Source of the DNA: CBDATG01 sp965200145
Lineage (GTDB): Bacteria; Chloroflexota; Dehalococcoidia; Lucifugimonadales; Lucifugimonadaceae
Assembly (NCBI GenBank): GCA_965200145.1
Contig: CBDATG010000002.1
Location: 248,001-312,000, forward strand
Direction of reading: 5' to 3'
DNA: 64,000 nucleotides
In this document: piece after piece, positions 34,591 through 43,633 of the stretch
How positions within the stretch are numbered: the stretch's first letter is position 1
Layout of the letters: every line of letters begins with the position of its first letter
The notes under the pieces: generated by a model
Told to the model about the DNA's origin: nothing
The model's database searches: none
What the model saw: only the letters and a program-made list of their open reading frames with translations
Made by a program: the position numbers and the translations under genes

Positions 34591-35777
34591 ACGCATCGTC
34601 CCACCTAACGCACCTCGAGTGCCCGCTTACCGGCGAGACATTCGATGCTGATTTCCCGCATCGCACCAATCCATCGAATGGCAAACCGTTGCTGGCGCGC
34701 TACGACCTTGACTCGGCGCGCGCAACGCTCACACCGAATTCGACGCGCGGGCGCGAGCCGAGCATGTGGCGTTATCGTGAGGTCCTACCGCTCTCGGACG
34801 CGTCAAAAATCATCTCCTTGGGCGAGGGTTGGACGCCGTTGATCCCGGCAGTCCGACTCGGTTCACGGTTGGGGATGGATCGACTCTTTGTGAAGGATGA
34901 AGGCGTTAATCCTACGGGTTCGTTCAAGGCACGTGGTTTGTCGGCGGCAATCTCAAGGGCTCATGAGTTGGGACTCGGGAAATTCACCATGCCGTCTGCC
35001 GGTAACGCCGCGGGCGCGATGTCGGCTTACACTGCCGCTCGAGGCCTGGAGGCGCATGTCTTCATGCCTAAGGACGCTCCCGAGGCGAACATAGCGGAGT
35101 GCTTGGCGTTTGGAGCTGATGTGCAACTGATTGATGGATTCATCACAGACGCTGGTGCAAAGTCCGCCGCGGCCGCCGAGGCCAACGGTTGGTTTGATGT
35201 GTCTACGCTCCGCGAACCTTACCGAGTAGAGGGAAAGAAGACGATGGGCTACGAAATTGTCGAACAGCTCGGCTACGAAGTTCCTGATGTGATCATCTAT
35301 CCCACCGGCGGCGGTACGGGTATCGTCGGAATCTGGAAGGCGTTGGGTGAGATGGAAGCGCTCGGCTGGTTGGGACCAGAACGGCCGCGCATGATTAGCG
35401 TCCAGGCAGAAGGTTGCGCGCCGATCGCATCAGCATTTGAGGCTGGAACGGAGTTCGCAGAGCCGTTCGCGGACCCTTCGACTCTAGCTGCGGGAATGCG
35501 TGTGCCAGCGGCCATCGGCGACTTCCTGATACTGAGGGCTTTGCGCGAAAGCGGCGGCACGGCGGTAACAGTCACCGATGCAGAGATGGTCGGCGCAGTT
35601 CACCAACTCGCGTCAACCGAGGGTGTTTTCGCAGCACCAGAAGGCGGCGCGACTCTCGCCGCCCTCAGGAAGTTGATTAACAGCGGGTCCATTGACCCCG
35701 CAGAGCGAGTTGTGTTGTTGAACACTGGGAACGCGTATAAATACCTAGATATGATGCCCGGTCGCGAAGCGGGTTAG
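34587..35777 (+). CDS. thrC: Threonine synthase
   Basis: PLP enzyme converting O-phosphohomoserine to threonine. The N-terminal treble of strands (LECPLTGETFDAD) precedes the PLP-Lys motif NPTGSFKARGLSAAI. The phosphate-binding glycine loop is YPTGGGTGIVGIWKA, and VLLNTGNAYKYLD lies near the end. It has 396 residues, typical of the plant-like class II form used by Chloroflexota. The GTG start overlaps the preceding stop (GTGA). It has no other threonine-pathway gene beside it. A related PLP lyase such as cysteate synthase is possible but less likely. Confidence 0.88.
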   Translation: MNASSHLTHLECPLTGETFDADFPHRTNPSNGKPLLARYDLDSARATLTPNSTRGREPSMWRYREVLPLSDASKIISLGEGWTPLIPAVRLGSRLGMDRLFVKDEGVNPTGSFKARGLSAAISRAHELGLGKFTMPSAGNAAGAMSAYTAARGLEAHVFMPKDAPEANIAECLAFGADVQLIDGFITDAGAKSAAAAEANGWFDVSTLREPYRVEGKKTMGYEIVEQLGYEVPDVIIYPTGGGTGIVGIWKALGEMEALGWLGPERPRMISVQAEGCAPIASAFEAGTEFAEPFADPSTLAAGMRVPAAIGDFLILRALRESGGTAVTVTDAEMVGAVHQLASTEGVFAAPEGGATLAALRKLINSGSIDPAERVVLLNTGNAYKYLDMMPGREAG

Positions 35778-35867
35778 CTATCGCCGGGCTCTAATCTGGC
35801 CAGTTGACCGCCGGCGCAGATTTCGCCAGTGATCTGTAGCGGTGCTTAGCAGGTGTCGCTCGATGCC

Positions 35868-36479
35868 CTATGTCGGGCGGTCGAAGCCGATGACGTGGCT
35901 CGAGACTCCATCTGGGAATCTCTGGTGATACTCGTCCACCAACATTCCGAGGATTACGGAGTTGTGTCGAGCGCCGTGGTGAGGGCGAGACTTCCTCAGC
36001 GTTCCCTCATGCTGGAACCCGATGTGCTCAAACATGTTCCTGGCAGCGGTGTTGTAGTCCGGGACGTCGACCCACGCGCGGAAGAGGCCGAGAGTGTCGA
36101 ATATGTGCTCCAACATCGCCAGAGTCGCGGCCGTCCCAAACCCGCCGTGCCACCGCGTCTTGTCGCCAATCAGCACAGACACCTGTGCGTCACCCAACGG
36201 CTCGTCGATGGAGAGTTGCCCCTCTCCAATGTGTTGGCCCTCTTCCGTGTAGATGGAGAAGATGTCCCGATGCGGCTCATGGTGGGGGTCATGGAAGACC
36301 TCATCCCATTCGTCCTGTGTGGCATCGATCATCCTGTCCGGTTCGTATCCGAGATGCGCTGGGTCGTCGTACGTATAACGTCCAAACCAAGCATCCGAGA
36401 CCTCTTCGTCGTTCAGCCACTCGGCGATCCTCTTGACATCGTCTCGAATTACAGGTCTTAGTTCAACTCTAGATGGCAT
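35868..36479 (-). CDS. GNAT-family N-acetyltransferase (RimJ/RimL-like)
   Basis: Acetyl-CoA-dependent acetyltransferase of 203 residues. The fold can be followed from the N-terminal strand VELRPVIRDDVKRIAEWLND through IGEGQLSIDEP. The acetyl-CoA site is represented by TRWHGGFGTAATLAMLEHIF, and AARNMFEHIGFQHEGTLRKS is characteristic of the RimJ/RimL group. Substrate unknown: ribosomal protein N-termini, polyamines or an antibiotic are all possible. It is divergent from the Rdx gene. The 90 nt between it and thrC show no clear terminator. Confidence 0.83.
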   Translation of the reverse strand: MPSRVELRPVIRDDVKRIAEWLNDEEVSDAWFGRYTYDDPAHLGYEPDRMIDATQDEWDEVFHDPHHEPHRDIFSIYTEEGQHIGEGQLSIDEPLGDAQVSVLIGDKTRWHGGFGTAATLAMLEHIFDTLGLFRAWVDVPDYNTAARNMFEHIGFQHEGTLRKSRPHHGARHNSVILGMLVDEYHQRFPDGVSSHVIGFDRPT

Positions 36480-36564
36480 GGTGTCGCACTCCTCGTCGCT
36501 AAGCTCTTCTCATTGAGCAATTGCGGCTCTTCACTTTCATTATCGCGTGTATTGTTCGATTGGA

Positions 36565-36591
36565 TTGACGATAACGACGTTGTAGTAGAGT
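36565..36591 (+). promoter_or_regulatory. Candidate promoter of the Rdx gene
   Basis: TTGACG at 36565-36570 and TAGAGT at 36586-36591 are 15 bp apart, a short spacing. Transcription would begin just before the perfect hairpin at 36599-36621. Confidence 0.3.
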
Positions 36592-36598
36592 GTCTAAA

Positions 36599-36621
36599 GC
36601 CGCCAAACTCATACTGGCGGC
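36599..36621 (+). promoter_or_regulatory. Inverted repeat in the Rdx gene leader
   Basis: GCCGCCA at 36599-36605 and TGGCGGC at 36615-36621, a perfect 7-bp inverted repeat with a 9-nt loop. It lies right after the candidate promoter and 15 nt before the AGGAG site, so it could be an operator or a 5' mRNA hairpin. Confidence 0.45.
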
Positions 36622-36648
36622 ATGGGAATCGCAACAGGAGCAAACACG

Positions 36649-36933
36649 ATGTCGCAACACTGGAAGATGGAAGCTGAGATTGAGTACTGCGTGCCTTGTG
36701 GTTACGCCAATCTAGCGGCATACATGGCAAGCGAGCTGTTCCAAGCAGCGGGCCCAGCATTAGCCATTAGCGTGGTCCCAGGCCACTCGGGCGCTTTCAA
36801 GGTGACCGTCGATGGCGAGGTCCTGTGGGACAAGCAGGAACAAGGCAAGTCGCCGCACATCATGGAAGTTAAGGAACTGAAGGCCAAGGTCGCGAACATG
36901 ATCGAGTCAGGTGCTATGATCCAGATGAACTGA
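36649..36933 (+). CDS. SelW/SelT/SelH-family Rdx thioredoxin-like protein
   Basis: Small thioredoxin-fold protein, 94 residues, matching the Rdx (selenoprotein W/T/H) family. The redox motif CVPC sits in IEYCVPCGYANLAAY, with Cys where some relatives carry selenocysteine. FKVTVDGEVLWDKQEQGKSP matches the family's second block, and the final helix is MEVKELKAKVANMIES. I start it at ATG 36649, because AGGAG lies 8 nt upstream; ATG 36622 would add nine residues. Family members bind thiol partners, but the bacterial role is not established. Confidence 0.85.
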   Translation: MSQHWKMEAEIEYCVPCGYANLAAYMASELFQAAGPALAISVVPGHSGAFKVTVDGEVLWDKQEQGKSPHIMEVKELKAKVANMIESGAMIQMN

Positions 36934-37071
36934 GTTCAAGGACCGACCGAGTGCTCGGTGGGGTTCCACGGCGCCGACTAAGTTTGCGGTTAGAAGAAAC
37001 CGTACAGCAGACTGCGCCTCGTGTACGGCCTGCCTGCCTACTAGCTACTAGCGTCCTGAGGCCCAACGCTA

Positions 37072-38178
37072 ATGGTTAAGGCGGCGGTGCTCTACGCTCC
37101 AAACGAGCGAATGCCGGTCAAGGAGCTTGAACAGGTCGCTCCGAAGACCGGTGAGGTGCGTGTCCGGATCGGAGCTGCAGGAGTCTGCGCCTCTGACCAT
37201 CACATAATGCTTGGGCAGACTAATTTCCCGATGCCTATCGTGTTGGGACACGAGGGGGCAGGAATCGTTGAGGAAGTCGGGCCGGGCGTGCGCCATCTTG
37301 AGCCGGGGGACCGCTGTATCCTATCGTTCGTCCCGAGTTGCGGTCACTGCCGCTCCTGTCGTACGGGCCTACAGAACATCTGCGATACGAACCGCCTGAC
37401 CGGCACGCGTCAGTACGATGGGACTTTCAGGCTCTACGATGAAGACGGCATTGAAGTCCACCAATTTGCCAAGTTAGGAGTCTTCGCCGAGTCGATCGTC
37501 TGCCCGCAACAGGCATGTTACAAGATTCCCGACGATGTTCCCATGTCTGTCGCGGCGTTGATCGGTTGCTCAGTCGCCACCGGCGTGGGCGGTGTGATAA
37601 ATCAACCAGACGCACAGGCAGGGATGACCGTCGCCGTGATCGGTGTCGGCGGCGTCGGCCTTAACGTACTACAGGGTGCGCGGCTCCTCAACGCCCAAAA
37701 GGTGATCGCGATCGACATCGTGGACAGCAAGCTGGAGTTCGCCTATCGCTTCGGAGCAACGCACGTGATCAATTCGCGCTCAGAGGACGTCGCATCGCGG
37801 ATCGCTGACATCACAGATGGCGGGGTAGACATGGCGTTTGACGCGTTTGGACATCCATCGACGACGCGACTCGCATACGACATTACTCGCAAGGGTGGGA
37901 AGTGTGTACTGATCGGACTCGCGCCAGAGGGTGCGGAAGCGAATATTCCGATGGTGAACTTGGTCCGAGATCAAAAGACATTAATCGGCAGCTACTATGG
38001 ATCGGCAAGCCCGCACGAAACCTTCGGCGCGCTGGTCGATTTCTATCTCGCGGGCAAGTTGGATATTGATGGTCTCGCCGTTCGCGAATATCCATTGGAC
38101 GACGTTAACGAGGCATATGACGACTTGGAGCACGGCCTGGACGGTAGAGGTGTCATAGTGTTCGAGGGTGTGAGTTAA
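37072..38178 (+). CDS. Zinc-containing alcohol dehydrogenase
   Basis: Medium-chain NAD(P)-dependent dehydrogenase, 368 residues, related to class III/formaldehyde-type enzymes. Catalytic-zinc residues lie in GVCASDHHIMLG and in LGHEGAGIVEEVGPGV. Structural zinc is bound by CGHCRSCRTGLQNIC. The nucleotide-binding fold has VAVIGVGGVGLNVLQGARL, followed by VIAIDIVDSKLEFA, where the Asp favours NAD. The exact alcohol or aldehyde substrate is unknown. It stands alone, with 138 nt upstream and 194 nt downstream of unassigned sequence. Confidence 0.9.
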   Translation: MVKAAVLYAPNERMPVKELEQVAPKTGEVRVRIGAAGVCASDHHIMLGQTNFPMPIVLGHEGAGIVEEVGPGVRHLEPGDRCILSFVPSCGHCRSCRTGLQNICDTNRLTGTRQYDGTFRLYDEDGIEVHQFAKLGVFAESIVCPQQACYKIPDDVPMSVAALIGCSVATGVGGVINQPDAQAGMTVAVIGVGGVGLNVLQGARLLNAQKVIAIDIVDSKLEFAYRFGATHVINSRSEDVASRIADITDGGVDMAFDAFGHPSTTRLAYDITRKGGKCVLIGLAPEGAEANIPMVNLVRDQKTLIGSYYGSASPHETFGALVDFYLAGKLDIDGLAVREYPLDDVNEAYDDLEHGLDGRGVIVFEGVS

Positions 38179-38215
38179 CGCGCGGGCGTAACGTTCCGCA
38201 GGCGCCGATACCGCA

Positions 38216-38221
38216 TAGAAT
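38216..38221 (+). promoter_or_regulatory. Possible -10 element upstream of the nuo operon
   Basis: TAGAAT in the 194-nt gap before nuoA. No convincing -35 is present, so this is only the best candidate. It would give a leader of about 145 nt that contains a 5-bp hairpin (CCCGC and GCGGG). Confidence 0.22.
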
Positions 38222-38372
38222 GAATGCGTGAACTTTGAGATCCGCCCGCAAACACGCGGGTGCGTGCCACACCAATCCCAAACCAAGCAGTTGAGCGTCA
38301 ACCTCCACAGCGCGACCGCTCGCAACCAACGGCACCGCAGAACGCCCGAGCTGAGCACTAGGTAGCAGATTG

Positions 38373-38780
38373 ATGGAAGAGTACTTCAGAACGTACGGCG
38401 TCTTGGCCATCTTCCTTATGGTGGCCGTCACTGTCCCACTCGGCATGTTGGCTTTGTCGAGACTGGCGCAGTTCGTCAGGGTCCGACCGGCGCAATCTAC
38501 AAAGATCAAGCGAACCTCCTATGAGAGCGGACTAAGGCCGTTCAGTCCGCGGCCGAAGCTCTTCAATATGCGCTACTACAACTTCGCAATCCTTTTCGTG
38601 GTGTTTGACATTGAGACGGTCCTGCTGTTCCCGTGGGCCGTCAAGTACGGAGTGTTATCTCAGCAGTTCGGACTGTTGGCGTTTGGCGCGATGATGGTCT
38701 TCCTGGCCGTCGTAACCATCGCGTACCTCTACGCTTGGCGCAAAGGAGCGTTGACCCTGAGCCGGAGTTCTGCCACTTGA
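38373..38780 (+). CDS. nuoA: NADH-quinone oxidoreductase subunit A
   Basis: Three-helix membrane subunit at the quinone end of complex I. The conserved loop reads TSYESGLRPFSPRPKLFNMRYY, given here in one 22-residue region (38516-38581), and FDIETVLLFPWAV starts the third core helix. It has 135 residues from ATG 38373 behind AGGTAG; an in-frame TTG lies one codon earlier. It is the first gene of nuoABCDHIJK-x-LMN. The TGA shares bases with the nuoB TTG start. Confidence 0.94.
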   Translation: MEEYFRTYGVLAIFLMVAVTVPLGMLALSRLAQFVRVRPAQSTKIKRTSYESGLRPFSPRPKLFNMRYYNFAILFVVFDIETVLLFPWAVKYGVLSQQFGLLAFGAMMVFLAVVTIAYLYAWRKGALTLSRSSAT

Positions 38781-39430
38781 CCCAAGAGCACGATATACAG
38801 TCAGCGTACGGCGTGCCAGTCGGCCACGATCCTCGAAGCCCTCTCTTCGACATCACATGGGAGATGGATCAGGACGAGGGTGATGAAGTCAACCTGATGA
38901 AGGCGACGCATCGCCAAATGTTGCCGGAACCTGTTATTAGCGCAGACGATGAGCTGGACCGGAACGCTATCGTTACTAGCGTTGACTACTTGTTGAACTG
39001 GGCGCGCAAATCCAGTGTGTTCCCGTTGCAATTCGGGCTGGCGTGTTGCGCGTTCGAAATGATCGCATCGGCCATGTCCAGATTTGACATTGCGCGATTC
39101 GGCATGGAGGCTTTTAGGGCAACACCGAGACAGGCCGACCTCATGATTGTTGCAGGCACGGTTACTTGGAAGATGGCGGTGCCATTGCGAAGGTTGTACG
39201 ACCAGATGGCGGAACCGAAGTGGGTGATCTCCATGGGAGTTTGCGCCACTAGCGGCGGACCGTATTACCAGAGCTACTCCGTAGTGCCAGGTGTGAACCA
39301 CATCGTGCCGGTTGATGTCTACATACCGGGTTGTCCACCGCGGCCGGATGCCCTGCTGTACGGCATCATGCAGTTGCACGACAAGATACGCCGTTACTCG
39401 TTGTCCTCTCGTCCGGCGGGTGGGTCATGA
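38777..39430 (+). CDS. nuoB: NADH-quinone oxidoreductase subunit B
   Basis: Carries the terminal [4Fe-4S] cluster N2 that reduces quinone. The Cys ligands are seen in FGLACCAFEM, GVCATSGGPY and IPGCPPRPDALLYG. The start is uncertain. TTG 38777 overlaps the nuoA stop as TTGA and has GGAG 10 nt upstream, giving 217 residues with an N-terminal extension of about 50. ATG 38864 would give a more usual length. Other genes of this operon also use TTGA junctions, which supports the TTG. Confidence 0.94.
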   Translation: MTQEHDIQSAYGVPVGHDPRSPLFDITWEMDQDEGDEVNLMKATHRQMLPEPVISADDELDRNAIVTSVDYLLNWARKSSVFPLQFGLACCAFEMIASAMSRFDIARFGMEAFRATPRQADLMIVAGTVTWKMAVPLRRLYDQMAEPKWVISMGVCATSGGPYYQSYSVVPGVNHIVPVDVYIPGCPPRPDALLYGIMQLHDKIRRYSLSSRPAGGS

Positions 39431-39954
39431 GCACCGCTTGGAACGGGCACCAGCTTGCAGAGGCGTTATCGGAACTGCGTCCTGACGCCGTGACCGATTC
39501 ATCCGATTCCGATGTTTGGATTGAATCGACTGCCATTCCCGATGTGATGGTCATTTTGCGGGACGCGCCAGAGTTTCGATTCGATCTGCTCAGCAGCGTC
39601 ACGGCTGTCGACTGGATCGATCACTTTGAGGTCGTTTACCACCTGACATCCCTTCCGAGGAACGCCACCGCCGTTGTCAAGGCAAAGTGCGGGACCGGTC
39701 GCAAAGAGGCGCGAGTTCCGAGCGTGGTGAGTATCTGGAGAGGTGCGGATTTGCAGGAACGCGAGGTATGGGACCTGATGGGCGTCGTGTTCGAAGGACA
39801 TCCGAACCATAAGCGAATCATGCTGTGGGAGGGATTTCCGGGTCACCCTCTGCGAAAAGATTTCGCGACCTACGAGCAGTCGATCGTTCCAGACGAAGAC
39901 CTAGTCATACCCGCGCCGTTGGCAGACGAGACCGAGTCTGCCGCGGAGGAATAG
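39427..39954 (+). CDS. nuoC: NADH-quinone oxidoreductase subunit C
   Basis: Peripheral-arm subunit, 175 residues, separate from nuoD (they are fused in E. coli). Seen are DWIDHFEVVYHLTSLPRNA, the signature ERE-type VWDLMGVVFEGHPNHKRIMLW (in two parts), and the end EGFPGHPLRKDF. ATG 39427 overlaps the nuoB stop (ATGA). An acidic tail follows the last motif. Confidence 0.93.
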   Translation: MSTAWNGHQLAEALSELRPDAVTDSSDSDVWIESTAIPDVMVILRDAPEFRFDLLSSVTAVDWIDHFEVVYHLTSLPRNATAVVKAKCGTGRKEARVPSVVSIWRGADLQEREVWDLMGVVFEGHPNHKRIMLWEGFPGHPLRKDFATYEQSIVPDEDLVIPAPLADETESAAEE

Positions 39955-39955
39955 A

Positions 39956-41077
39956 TTGGTTACCGCAGACGTCAAGACCGAACCGATCACTGTCAATCTC
40001 GGTCCGCAACACCCCTCAACGCATGGCGTGTTCAGAATGCGCGTGACGTTTGATGGGGAGGTGATCGTAGACGTTGAGCCGATCTTTGGTTATCTGCATC
40101 GCGGCTCAGAAAAGCTCGCCGAAGAGCGAACTTACGTCCAAGTAGTTACCTTGACGGACCGGATGGACTACGTCGGATCGATGCTTAACAACCAGGCTTA
40201 TATGCTGGCGGTTGAAACCCTCTGTGGCGTTGAACCGGAGCCGCGAGGGGTGTGGTTGCGGATGATCGCTTCGGAGTTGCAGAGAATCGCGAGTCACTTG
40301 GTCGCGATCGGCTTCTTGATACAGGACCTAGGGGCCTGGGGCACGCCACTCATCTACACGATGCGAGAACGCGAGAAGATATTGGACCTGTTCGAGATGC
40401 TCTGCGGAGCGCGCATTACCAACTCCTATTTGCGACCCGGAGGTGTCTTCATGGATGCCCCCGAAGAGTTCTGGCCGGCGATGGACGTCCTTCTCCGAGA
40501 ACTGCCGCACCGAATCGATGATGTGGAAGACCTGTTGACAGGTAACGAGATAATCTTCTCGCGTACGAAAGGGGTCTCAAAGCTCACGCCGGAGCAGATG
40601 ATAGATGCTTCCATAACCGGTCCGATGTTGCGGGCGGGAGGCGTCGACTGGGACCTTCGTCACCGTGCGCCGTATGACTACTACGATCGGGTTGAATTTG
40701 AGCGTCCCTTGCACGCGGCGGGTGACAACTTCGCGAGATACTGGGTGCGGGTGCAGGAGATGCGTGAATCGATCAAGATAGTCCGCCAGTGCGAGGCTCA
40801 GATTGAGCCCGGGCCAGTGCGCCCACACCACGACGATGTGCCATGGCTACTGCGTCCGCCGATCGGCGACGCGTACGCAGCCATTGAGCACTCGAAGGGC
40901 GAGTTGGGTTTCTATCTCGTGTCCGACGGCTCAATCTCTCCTTACCGTTGCCATGTCCGCGCGCCGTCGTTAATCAACCTGACTCTGCTCAAAGAGATGC
41001 TCGTCGGCGAGCTACTCGCGGATATGTTTGTGAGTTTCGGTAGCGTTGACATAAACATGGGCGAGGTGGACCGTTGA
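39956..41077 (+). CDS. nuoD: NADH-quinone oxidoreductase subunit D
   Basis: 49-kDa-type subunit that forms the quinone pocket with NuoB. Diagnostic blocks are NLGPQHPSTHGVFRMRV with the quinone-site His, EPIFGYLHRGSEKLAE, and the end FGSVDINMGEVDR. It has 373 residues. The TTG start at 39956 is directly preceded by GGAGGA. The SIKIVRQCEAQIEPGPV region is in its usual place. Confidence 0.95.
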   Translation: MVTADVKTEPITVNLGPQHPSTHGVFRMRVTFDGEVIVDVEPIFGYLHRGSEKLAEERTYVQVVTLTDRMDYVGSMLNNQAYMLAVETLCGVEPEPRGVWLRMIASELQRIASHLVAIGFLIQDLGAWGTPLIYTMREREKILDLFEMLCGARITNSYLRPGGVFMDAPEEFWPAMDVLLRELPHRIDDVEDLLTGNEIIFSRTKGVSKLTPEQMIDASITGPMLRAGGVDWDLRHRAPYDYYDRVEFERPLHAAGDNFARYWVRVQEMRESIKIVRQCEAQIEPGPVRPHHDDVPWLLRPPIGDAYAAIEHSKGELGFYLVSDGSISPYRCHVRAPSLINLTLLKEMLVGELLADMFVSFGSVDINMGEVDR

Positions 41078-42345
41078 CCGCGTCGATGTTGGATAACGGA
41101 GCATTCCGCAACATCTACTGCCTGCTCGCCGGCGACAGCGGCGGGTGTGTTGAGCGCGGTTACTCGGCGGGCATGTTACCCGCTGGGATGGAGTGGTTGG
41201 CGCTTGCAGTCACCGCGTTAGTGTTGACGTTCGTGGTCATCAACATGGGCCTGGGTTTGGTCGTTGTCTACATCTGGGGCGAGAGGCGCGTATTGGGCAG
41301 GATACAGAACCGTACCGGACCAAACCGCTGGGGCCCGTTTGGTATGTTGACATCCGTGGCGGACGCGATCAAGACGATGTTCAAAGAAGACATCGTGCCT
41401 GACGAAGCCGATAGGCTGTTATTCAACTTGGCACCGATCCTCATGGTGTTGCCGCCCATGCTCGTGTTGGCTGTCATCCCTTATGGACTGGGCGTCTTCG
41501 TAGTGGACCTGAACATCGGCATCCTCTACGTAATTGCGGTTACATCCCTATCTGGCATCTCGGTCGTCCTAGCGGCGTGGGCGTCGGGGAACAGGGTGTC
41601 AATCTTCGCCGGTATGCGCTCCGTTGCGATGTTGATCAGTTACGAGATACCGATGGCATTATCGGTAGTAGGAGTGTTAATGCTGGCCGGATCGATGTCT
41701 CTGGGGGCGATCGTGTCGGCGCAGGACGTGCCGTTTTTCTTGGTGCAACCGCTCGGAGTGTTCGTCTTCATGGTGGCGGTTCAAGCTGAGACAGGCAGAA
41801 CCCCATTTGATCTGATTGAAGCCGAGTCGGAGCTCGCTGCAGGATATCTGAATGATTACAGCAGCATGAAGTTCGGCATCTTCTTCTTGGCAGAGTTCCT
41901 AGCAACGATCGCGGCGGCGATGATCATCGTGACGCTTTTCTTCGGCGGTTGGCGTGGGTTCGCGCCGATACCGTCCGTTGTCTGGTTTGCGGGGAAGACG
42001 CTCCTAGTATTGCTCTTCATCATGTGGTACCGATTCTCCTGGCCCAGGTTGCGCGTTGACCAGATACTCTCCCTAGCATGGAAGGGCCTGTTCGAGCTGA
42101 CGCTTGTCAACATAGTTGTTACCGGCATTCTGATCGCGATCTGGCCGCAACCGACTTACTCGCAGTTGTGGATGATGGCTGGCATTAACTGGATCGTGTT
42201 CTTCATCTCGATCTGGGCGGTGGCGAAGCTGCTCGGCACCAGTGAGTATTCTGATGACGAAGGACGAGGTGCGAGGTCGCCGTACCCCGTCGCTGTTAAC
42301 GAACTCGCATCTGAGACGGGTTCCGGGTCCGGAGGTGCAAAATGA
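41074..42345 (+). CDS. nuoH: NADH-quinone oxidoreductase subunit H
   Basis: Eight-helix membrane subunit linking the quinone site to the proton pumps. IWGERRVLGRIQNRTGPNRW and PFDLIEAESELAAGY are hallmark loops. At 423 residues it is longer than usual. About 40 residues precede the first helix and include two Cys (YCLLAGDSGGC), and a hydrophilic tail of about 35 residues follows the last helix. The TTG start overlaps the nuoD stop (TTGA). A start at GTG or ATG further in would remove the N-terminal extension. Confidence 0.94.
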   Translation: MTASMLDNGAFRNIYCLLAGDSGGCVERGYSAGMLPAGMEWLALAVTALVLTFVVINMGLGLVVVYIWGERRVLGRIQNRTGPNRWGPFGMLTSVADAIKTMFKEDIVPDEADRLLFNLAPILMVLPPMLVLAVIPYGLGVFVVDLNIGILYVIAVTSLSGISVVLAAWASGNRVSIFAGMRSVAMLISYEIPMALSVVGVLMLAGSMSLGAIVSAQDVPFFLVQPLGVFVFMVAVQAETGRTPFDLIEAESELAAGYLNDYSSMKFGIFFLAEFLATIAAAMIIVTLFFGGWRGFAPIPSVVWFAGKTLLVLLFIMWYRFSWPRLRVDQILSLAWKGLFELTLVNIVVTGILIAIWPQPTYSQLWMMAGINWIVFFISIWAVAKLLGTSEYSDDEGRGARSPYPVAVNELASETGSGSGGAK

Positions 42346-43010
42346 TTGGATTCGGGATGCTCAAAGGCATGCGGGTTACACTCAAGAACGCCTTGCGGAA
42401 GCCTTCTACTATTCAATATCCAGACCGGCGCGTCGGCCCGCTAGGAGCGGCGCAAGCGTTGAACACATCAGTGTTTCGCTTGATATTCAAGCACCCAGGA
42501 ACCGCGATCAAGTCGGCGTTGGGTGTGCACCGAATCCCGGTCAAGATTCCGCAGAATGATCGGTTCAGAGGCAATGAGTTCACATGGTATGAAGATCGAT
42601 GCACGGGTTGCGCGTCGTGTGCGAAGTACTGCCCCCTTGGAATAATCGAAATCGTCACCAGTCCTGGCGGGTTCGATGTCAAAGAGGGCGAGAGTTTCGC
42701 AATCGATGTATTCGATATCGACATAGGCAGATGCATGTTCTGCGGTCTATGTGTCGAAGCGTGTCCTTACGATGCACTCCACATGGGCAGTCAGTTTGAA
42801 CGGGCCAGATATGGGCGCGAGGATCTCGTGATACCGGTCGACGAACTGCGCGCCGCTAAGAAACGACCAAGTTCGTGGTTCCGGCCCCAGTTCGAAGAAC
42901 GCGGCTACAGCCCATTCGATGACGGACAGGTTGACGATCACTATCAAGCAGGCCGTCATGAGCGCCCGACAGACGATGACCTGAAACAGCGGTGGGTCTC
43001 GGAACGATGA
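42342..43010 (+). CDS. nuoI: NADH-quinone oxidoreductase subunit I
   Basis: Ferredoxin-like subunit with two [4Fe-4S] clusters, seen as CTGCASCAKYCPLGI and CMFCGLCVEACPYDAL. It has 222 residues, with an N-terminal amphipathic region ahead of the clusters and a charged tail after them. In complexes without NuoEFG, this region is the likely docking site for an electron donor such as ferredoxin, which is inference. ATG 42342 overlaps the nuoH stop. Confidence 0.94.
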   Translation: MIGFGMLKGMRVTLKNALRKPSTIQYPDRRVGPLGAAQALNTSVFRLIFKHPGTAIKSALGVHRIPVKIPQNDRFRGNEFTWYEDRCTGCASCAKYCPLGIIEIVTSPGGFDVKEGESFAIDVFDIDIGRCMFCGLCVEACPYDALHMGSQFERARYGREDLVIPVDELRAAKKRPSSWFRPQFEERGYSPFDDGQVDDHYQAGRHERPTDDDLKQRWVSER

Positions 43011-43633
43011 GCGTGGAAACCTCTCCCGGACTTCTGCCGACGCTTGCCTTTTTCGTCGCGTCTGCAATGGCGATTGCATCAGCGATATTGGTAGTGACGC
43101 TAAAGGACCTGGTGCGTTCGGTTGTGGCACTGACAGTTTCGTTTGTGTCAGTTGCCGGGATCTTCTTCACACTGAATGCCGAGTTCATCGGCATCGTGCA
43201 GATTCTCGTGTACGTCGGTGCGATTGCGATCTTGATCGCGTTTGCCGTGATGTTCATCCGCGATCTGTCAATCGCAGGTGCCTTGGGTCGACACGCACCC
43301 GTCGCGGCGGTCGTCGCACTCGTGCTGTTTGCAGGCATCGTTTTCGTGGCTTACAACACTGAATGGACCGGCATTAACGCTGTCCAGGATGCCGACGCGC
43401 GCGCCTCGCTGACCGGAGAGTACGTCGAGACGGAAGCGGGTGTCGTTTCGACTTCTGGTACGGACGAGGAACAGATACGGTCAGGAGTCCTCATCGACAG
43501 TAGCGGCCCTATCGGGTCGCTATTGGTGCGTAACTTCCTCCTTCCGTTCGAGGCGTTGGGCCTATTGATGGTGGCGGCGGTGATAGGTGCGTTGATGGTT
43601 ATAAGGGTTCGCCGCGGGGATGGTGCCACTTGA
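43007..43633 (+). CDS. nuoJ: NADH-quinone oxidoreductase subunit J
   Basis: Membrane subunit of 208 residues with five helices. FIGIVQILVYVGAIAILIAF is the conserved third helix, and the C-terminal helix is EALGLLMVAAVIGALMVIRV. A longer-than-usual polar segment of about 60 residues lies between helices 4 and 5 (43400-43530). ATG 43007 overlaps the nuoI stop; a GTG 15 nt upstream is less likely. Confidence 0.93.
   Translation: MSVETSPGLLPTLAFFVASAMAIASAILVVTLKDLVRSVVALTVSFVSVAGIFFTLNAEFIGIVQILVYVGAIAILIAFAVMFIRDLSIAGALGRHAPVAAVVALVLFAGIVFVAYNTEWTGINAVQDADARASLTGEYVETEAGVVSTSGTDEEQIRSGVLIDSSGPIGSLLVRNFLLPFEALGLLMVAAVIGALMVIRVRRGDGAT

Noticed and set aside
36946..36959. ACCGA and TCGGT stem after the SelW-like gene
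   Set aside because: Only 5 bp with a 4-nt loop and no T tract; too weak to call a terminator.
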